From Duganella sp. OV510 (GTDB lineage Bacteria; Pseudomonadota; Gammaproteobacteria; Burkholderiales; Burkholderiaceae_D), in the NCBI RefSeq assembly GCF_900100205.1, contig NZ_FNEQ01000003.1:372001-436000 (forward strand): 64,000 nt of DNA, written 5' to 3'. Below are positions 59,936-64,000 of the stretch, one piece after another (the stretch's first letter is position 1; each line of letters starts with the position of its first letter). The position numbers were made by a program, and so were the translations under genes. The notes beneath the pieces were generated by a model that saw nothing but the letters and a program-made list of their open reading frames with translations, did not search any database and was not told the origin of the DNA.

Positions 59936-60670
59936 ATGAAAGCGATGATTTTCGCCGCCGGCCGCGGCGAGCGCATGCGTCCACTGACCGACACCACGCC
60001 CAAGCCGCTGCTGAAAGTGCGCGGCAGGCCACTGATCGTCTGGCATATCCTGAATCTGGTGAAGGCCGGCATCACCGAAATCGTCATCAATCACGCCCAC
60101 CTGGGCGAGCAGATTGAAGCGACGCTGGGCGATGGCAGCCAGTTCGGCGCCAGGCTGCGGTACTCGCACGAAGAGAAGGCGCTGGAAACCGCCGGCGGCA
60201 TCGCCCAGGCGCGCCACCTGCTGGGCGATGAACCGTTCGTCGCCATCTCCGGCGACATCTACGTGCCCTACTTCGACTTCGAGCAGGTCAAGGACGTATT
60301 GCACGACAAGGATATGTGGGGCAATCCCTATCCAGCCGACAAGCGCGACATCTGCTGGCTGTACATGGTGCCGAATCCCGACTGGCATCCGGACGGCGAT
60401 TTCGGCATGACCATGTACTCGCTGACCAATGACGGCTCGCCGAAATGGACCTTCGGGAATATCGGCGTCTATCGCATGGAGATGTTCGAACGCATTGCCG
60501 CCGGCGACTATGCCAAGCTTGGTCCGCTGATCCGCGAATACGCCGACAGGAAGCAGGTCGGCGGCGAAGTGTATGAAGGCGAATGGCACAACGTCGGCAC
60601 CGTTCAGCAGCTCGACCTGCTGAACGCACCGCTGGCCGCGCTGGCGCCCGCCGGCAAGGGCGTGCAGTGA
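59936..60670 (+). CDS. murU: N-acetylmuramate alpha-1-phosphate uridylyltransferase MurU
   Basis: 244 residues, nucleotidyltransferase fold. It makes UDP-MurNAc from MurNAc-1-phosphate and UTP. The signature MIFAAGRGERMRPLTDTTPKPLL and metal-binding AISGDIYVPYFDF are intact. With AmgK it gives wall recycling and low natural fosfomycin sensitivity in species that carry both. Its TGA stop overlaps the GTG start of pepP. Confidence 0.94.
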   Translation: MKAMIFAAGRGERMRPLTDTTPKPLLKVRGRPLIVWHILNLVKAGITEIVINHAHLGEQIEATLGDGSQFGARLRYSHEEKALETAGGIAQARHLLGDEPFVAISGDIYVPYFDFEQVKDVLHDKDMWGNPYPADKRDICWLYMVPNPDWHPDGDFGMTMYSLTNDGSPKWTFGNIGVYRMEMFERIAAGDYAKLGPLIREYADRKQVGGEVYEGEWHNVGTVQQLDLLNAPLAALAPAGKGVQ

Positions 60671-62007
60671 CGCCGGCCGTCGCCACGCACGACATCCAGC
60701 GCCATGCGGCGCGACGCGCGCGCCTGCTGGCGCAGATGCCTCCGGGCGCGGTGGCAGTGCTGCCGACCGCGCCGGAAGTCACGCGCAACGCCGACAGCGA
60801 ATACCTGTATCGCCACGACAGCTACTTCTACTACCTGAGCGGCTTCACCGAGCCGGATGCGGCCGTTGTATTAATCGCCGCCACCGGCGAAGCGCCGGCG
60901 CGCTCCATTCTGTTCTGCCGCGAGAAGAATGTGGAGCGCGAAATCTGGGAAGGCTTCCGCTACGGGCCCGACGCCGCCCGTGCAGCCTTCGGCTTCGACG
61001 AAGCCTACGCCATCGACACGCTGGACGGAGAGATGGCGAAGCTGCTGTCGAACGCGCCAGCGCTCTATTACGCACTGGGCAGCGCACTGGATGCGCGCGT
61101 GGCCGGCTGGCTGTCCGCCGTGCGCGCCAAATCGCGCAGCGGCGTCACGCCGCCCGCCAGCGCGGTCGACCTGCTGCCGCTGCTGGACGACATGCGCCTG
61201 CTGAAGGACGAACACGAACAAGCGATCATGCAGCGCGCTGCCGACATCTCGGCCCAAGCCCACATCCGCGCCATGCGCGCTGCCCGCGCCGGCGTGTACG
61301 AATACGAACTGGAGGCGGAACTGCTGTACGAATTCCGCCGTAACGGCGCACAAGCGCCAGCCTACAACTCCATCGTCGCCGCTGGCGCGAATGCCTGCGT
61401 GCTGCACTACAGCGCCAACAATGCGCAATCGTCGGACGGCGACCTGGTGCTGATCGACGCTGGCTGCGAGCTGGATGGCTATGCCTCCGACATCACCCGC
61501 ACCTTCCCGGTCAACGGCAAGTTCAGCGCGCCGCAAAAGCGCCTGTATGAACTGGTGCTGGCCGCGCAAGCCGCCGCTTTTGAAGCCATCGCCCCCGGCC
61601 TGCCCTACGCCGGCGCACACGAAGCGGCGGTGCGGGTGCTGGCGCAAGGCATGCTGGACCTGGGCCTGCTGCAAGGCACACTGGACGAGGTCATCGCCGA
61701 CAAGCGCTACACGCAGTTCTACATGCACGGCACCGGCCACTGGCTGGGCATGGACGTGCATGACGTCGGCCTGTACCGCGATGTAACACAGGCCGACAAG
61801 CCCTCGCGCACGCTGCAGGCGGGCATGGTGGTGACGGTGGAGCCGGGCATCTACGTGCGTCCGGCCGAAGGCGTGCCGCAAGAATACTGGAACATCGGCA
61901 TCCGCATCGAAGACGACGTGCTGGTAACTGCCGACGGCCACACCATCCTGAGCGCCGCCGCGCCCAAGACCGTGGACGAAATCGAACAACTGATGCAGCA
62001 ACCATGA
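60667..62007 (+). CDS. pepP: Xaa-Pro aminopeptidase PepP
   Basis: 446 residues from a GTG start that overlaps the murU stop (GTGA) and has AAGGGCG before it; the open frame back to 60583 lies inside murU and was rejected. Aminopeptidase P N-domain (EYLYRHDSYFYYLSGFTEPDA) and pita-bread catalytic domain with DAGCELDGYASDITRTFPVNG, HGTGHWLGMDVHDVG and VTVEPGIYV, IRIEDDVLV metal ligands. It removes N-terminal residues preceding proline. Confidence 0.95.
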   Translation: MTPAVATHDIQRHAARRARLLAQMPPGAVAVLPTAPEVTRNADSEYLYRHDSYFYYLSGFTEPDAAVVLIAATGEAPARSILFCREKNVEREIWEGFRYGPDAARAAFGFDEAYAIDTLDGEMAKLLSNAPALYYALGSALDARVAGWLSAVRAKSRSGVTPPASAVDLLPLLDDMRLLKDEHEQAIMQRAADISAQAHIRAMRAARAGVYEYELEAELLYEFRRNGAQAPAYNSIVAAGANACVLHYSANNAQSSDGDLVLIDAGCELDGYASDITRTFPVNGKFSAPQKRLYELVLAAQAAAFEAIAPGLPYAGAHEAAVRVLAQGMLDLGLLQGTLDEVIADKRYTQFYMHGTGHWLGMDVHDVGLYRDVTQADKPSRTLQAGMVVTVEPGIYVRPAEGVPQEYWNIGIRIEDDVLVTADGHTILSAAAPKTVDEIEQLMQQP

Positions 62008-63242
62008 CGAATACCACCCACAACGCCACCGTCTCCGCCGCCAGTGCCAGCACGAACGCAGCCGGCGCACAGACGATCGACGCCGAGGGCGCCATGCAGG
62101 CCGGCGTGGCGCTGCACTACGACATCGCCATCTGCGGCGCCGGCCCCGCCGGCATGGCGCTGGCGGCATTGCTGGTCAAACGCGGCGTGGCGGCCAGCCG
62201 CATCGCGCTGATCGACGCCAAAACGCTGGCCCAGGCCAGCAACGATCCGCGTTCGCTGGCGCTGTCCTGGGGTAGCCGGCAAATTCTCGAAGAGATCAGC
62301 GCCTGGCCGGCGGCGGCCACCGCCATCGAGCAGATCCACGTTTCTCGCCGGGGCCAATTTGGCCGCAGCCTGATCGACCGCAAGGACTACGACCTGCCGG
62401 CGCTGGGCTACGTTACCCGCTACGGCAACATCGTCACCGCCTTGGGCGCTGTATGCGAACAGGCCGGCATCGCCTCGCTGCGTCCCGCCCGCGTGATCGC
62501 GCTGGATGAAGAAAGCGACGCCGTCACGCTGACCATCGACGCCGCCGGCGCAGCACAAACCGTGCGCGCCGCCATCGTGGTGCAAGCCGAAGGTGGCCTG
62601 TTCAACGAACAGCAGGTGCGCAGCACCAACCGCGACTACCAGCAGACCGCCATCATCGCGCAGGTGCGCAGCAGCACGCCGCCACCGCACCGCGCCTACG
62701 AACGCTTCACCGGGCAAGGCCCGCTGGCGCTGCTGCCGCAGGATGACGAATACTCGCTGGTATGGTGCGTACGTCCGGAAACCGCCGCCGGCCTGCTGGC
62801 ACTCGACGACGCCGGCTTCCTGGCAGCACTGGGACTAGCCTTCGGCGAACGCGTAGGCAGCTTCACGCACGCTTCGCCGCGCCTCGGCTTCCCGCTGGGC
62901 CTCAACGCAGCCGCCCACAGCACCGCACGCACGGTCGCCATCGGCAACGCCGCGCAGACGCTGCACCCGGTGGCCGGACAAGGCCTGAACCTCGGCCTGC
63001 GCGACGTCACCGTACTGGCGCGCCTGCTGGCGCAAGGCGCCACGCCGGACAAGCTGGCGCAATACAGCGCCCTCCGTCAGCGCGACCGCAGCACCACCGT
63101 GCGCATCACCGACACCATGGCCCGCATCTTCGCCAACGACACGCCCGCCCAGCACCTGCTCGGCCTCTCGCTGGCCGCCATCGACATGGTCGGTCCTGCA
63201 CGCGGCCTGCTGGCAGAACTGATGATGTACGGCCGCCGCTAA
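62004..63242 (+). CDS. ubiH: UbiH/UbiF/VisC family FAD monooxygenase
   Basis: 412 residues. FAD-binding GAGPAGMALAALL near residue 48, the DG/NAD(P)H region, and IGNAAQTLHPVAGQGLNLGLRD near the end define ubiquinone-ring hydroxylases. The gene pair pepP-ubiH is classic (as in E. coli), which favours UbiH among the paralogues. A ~30-residue Ala/Thr-rich N-terminal extension is unusual. The start overlaps the pepP stop (ATGA). Confidence 0.9.
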   Translation: MTNTTHNATVSAASASTNAAGAQTIDAEGAMQAGVALHYDIAICGAGPAGMALAALLVKRGVAASRIALIDAKTLAQASNDPRSLALSWGSRQILEEISAWPAAATAIEQIHVSRRGQFGRSLIDRKDYDLPALGYVTRYGNIVTALGAVCEQAGIASLRPARVIALDEESDAVTLTIDAAGAAQTVRAAIVVQAEGGLFNEQQVRSTNRDYQQTAIIAQVRSSTPPPHRAYERFTGQGPLALLPQDDEYSLVWCVRPETAAGLLALDDAGFLAALGLAFGERVGSFTHASPRLGFPLGLNAAAHSTARTVAIGNAAQTLHPVAGQGLNLGLRDVTVLARLLAQGATPDKLAQYSALRQRDRSTTVRITDTMARIFANDTPAQHLLGLSLAAIDMVGPARGLLAELMMYGRR

Positions 63243-63245
63243 GGG

Positions 63246-64000
63246 ATGCAGGACGCCTTCGATCGCCTTGGCCTGTCGCCAGAAGCAGACGCACGCGAAA
63301 TCCGCAAAGCCTACGCCCGCGAACTGAAAAAGATCGACCAGCAAAACGACCCCGACGGCTTCCAGACGCTGCGCACCGCCTACGAAGCGGCACTCGCCGG
63401 CGAGGGAGGCAGCGACCTGGGCGCAGCAGCGACCTTCCCCTTCTTCACGCTGACACCTGTCGCACCAAAAAGCGAACCGGCGCCCAGGGAAAATGCCAAC
63501 ACCGCCTGGGAGCTTTTCCAGTATGTGATTTCACGCAAAGCAAACGCAAACGCCGCGACATGGGAAGCCACACTCCTTGCCACGCTGGAGGAAGAAACGC
63601 TTGTCAGCGTGGAGAGCCGCATCTGGTTTGAAGGCATGGTCGTGGAAGCCCTGGCGCATGGCTGGCAGCGCGGCCATGAACACTTGTTCACCGCCGCCGA
63701 CCGCGTGTTCTCATGGGATCGCAAACGCCAGAATCTGGCGCAGTTCCAGCATGCCGGTCAGATGTTGAAGGCGGCATTGTCTCAGCAAGACATACTGCGC
63801 GGTCTGCCGGCGCGGGAAAGTGAACCGCTCCGGCTGGCGATCCAAAGGCTGCGCAATCCGCGCCCGCTGACACCGGACGAACTCGATTATCTGCGCGCGC
63901 CCCTGCACCGTTTGAAACACATCGCGCCAACGCTGACAGCAATGCTGACCGACGGCGTGGCATTCCAGCACGCGCTGGAAGCGTGCGATCAGGAGGCGAC
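63246..64000 (+). CDS. DjlB/DjlC-like J-domain protein (partial, runs off the window)
   Basis: 251 codons are present with no stop before the end of the window. The start MQDAFDRLGLSPEADAREIR and KAYARELKK...NDPDGFQTLRTAYEAAL fit the divergent J domain of E. coli DjlB/DjlC, in which the HPD loop is replaced (here NDPDG). Such proteins partner the Hsp70 HscC. The rest is helical with no membrane segment yet. A GGG just before the ATG is a weak ribosome site; it starts 3 bases after ubiH. Confidence 0.8.
   Translation, partial: MQDAFDRLGLSPEADAREIRKAYARELKKIDQQNDPDGFQTLRTAYEAALAGEGGSDLGAAATFPFFTLTPVAPKSEPAPRENANTAWELFQYVISRKANANAATWEATLLATLEEETLVSVESRIWFEGMVVEALAHGWQRGHEHLFTAADRVFSWDRKRQNLAQFQHAGQMLKAALSQQDILRGLPARESEPLRLAIQRLRNPRPLTPDELDYLRAPLHRLKHIAPTLTAMLTDGVAFQHALEACDQEA

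Overview
The window looks like chromosomal DNA of a Gram-negative betaproteobacterium, most likely Oxalobacteraceae (Massilia/Duganella/Janthinobacterium-like). Supporting signs are the high GC content, the blocks leuS-lptE-holA-proA-hemJ, exbD-exbB-dapB-bamE with fur and hrcA, and rsmA-pdxA-surA-lptD facing amgK-murU-pepP-ubiH, plus many stand-alone periplasmic binding proteins and a TonB-dependent receptor tail. Family placement is inferred from gene order and protein style; no database was searched.

Layout. 1-8.5 kb: receptor tail, uppP, recQ, an AraC regulator facing an EamA exporter, a secreted amidohydrolase, two small envelope genes, trmB. 8.5-16.1 kb: carbohydrate-flavoured region with a GH1 beta-glucosidase plus MFS transporter, two solute-binding proteins, an esterase and a second MFS transporter. 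Here three copies of a TGAAAnCGnTTTCA operator sit just downstream of two strong promoters. One promoter drives a short leader or RNA of about 107 nt that ends in an intrinsic terminator before the esterase. 16-28 kb: a membrane protein with a 23-residue hydrophobic partner, epoxide-hydrolase-like and GFA proteins, the divergent ohr/ohrR peroxide pair, tRNA-Gly(CCC), an OpgB-like sulfatase-fold transferase, an M28 peptidase overlapping a TPR glycosyltransferase, the CsgG/DUF4810/DUF799 lipoprotein trio, and LysR facing tautomerase/DUF4865. 28-34 kb: a compact three-gene signalling operon (HDOD-GAF histidine kinase, response regulator-PAS-GGDEF-EAL, 13-repeat Sel1 protein). 34-43 kb: drug exporter and housekeeping genes. 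43.3-44.1 kb: a small AT-richer patch with a shortened SDH-type protease and two tiny overlapping ORFs. 44-64 kb: mostly housekeeping (map, exbBD, dapB, bamE, fur, hrcA, rsmA, pdxA, surA, lptD, amgK, murU, pepP, ubiH), two paralogous lipoproteins, and a DjlB/DjlC-type J protein cut by the window end.

How genes work together. SurA, LptD, LptE, BamE and UppP serve outer-membrane and wall assembly; AmgK and MurU recycle wall sugars; ExbB/ExbD energise TonB receptors such as the one at the left edge. The kinase, c-di-GMP protein and Sel1 protein overlap or nearly overlap and probably form one signalling chain. The shared operators suggest that the beta-glucosidase and the esterase leader answer to one LacI-type repressor encoded outside the window. 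There is no CRISPR array, complete insertion sequence or prophage.
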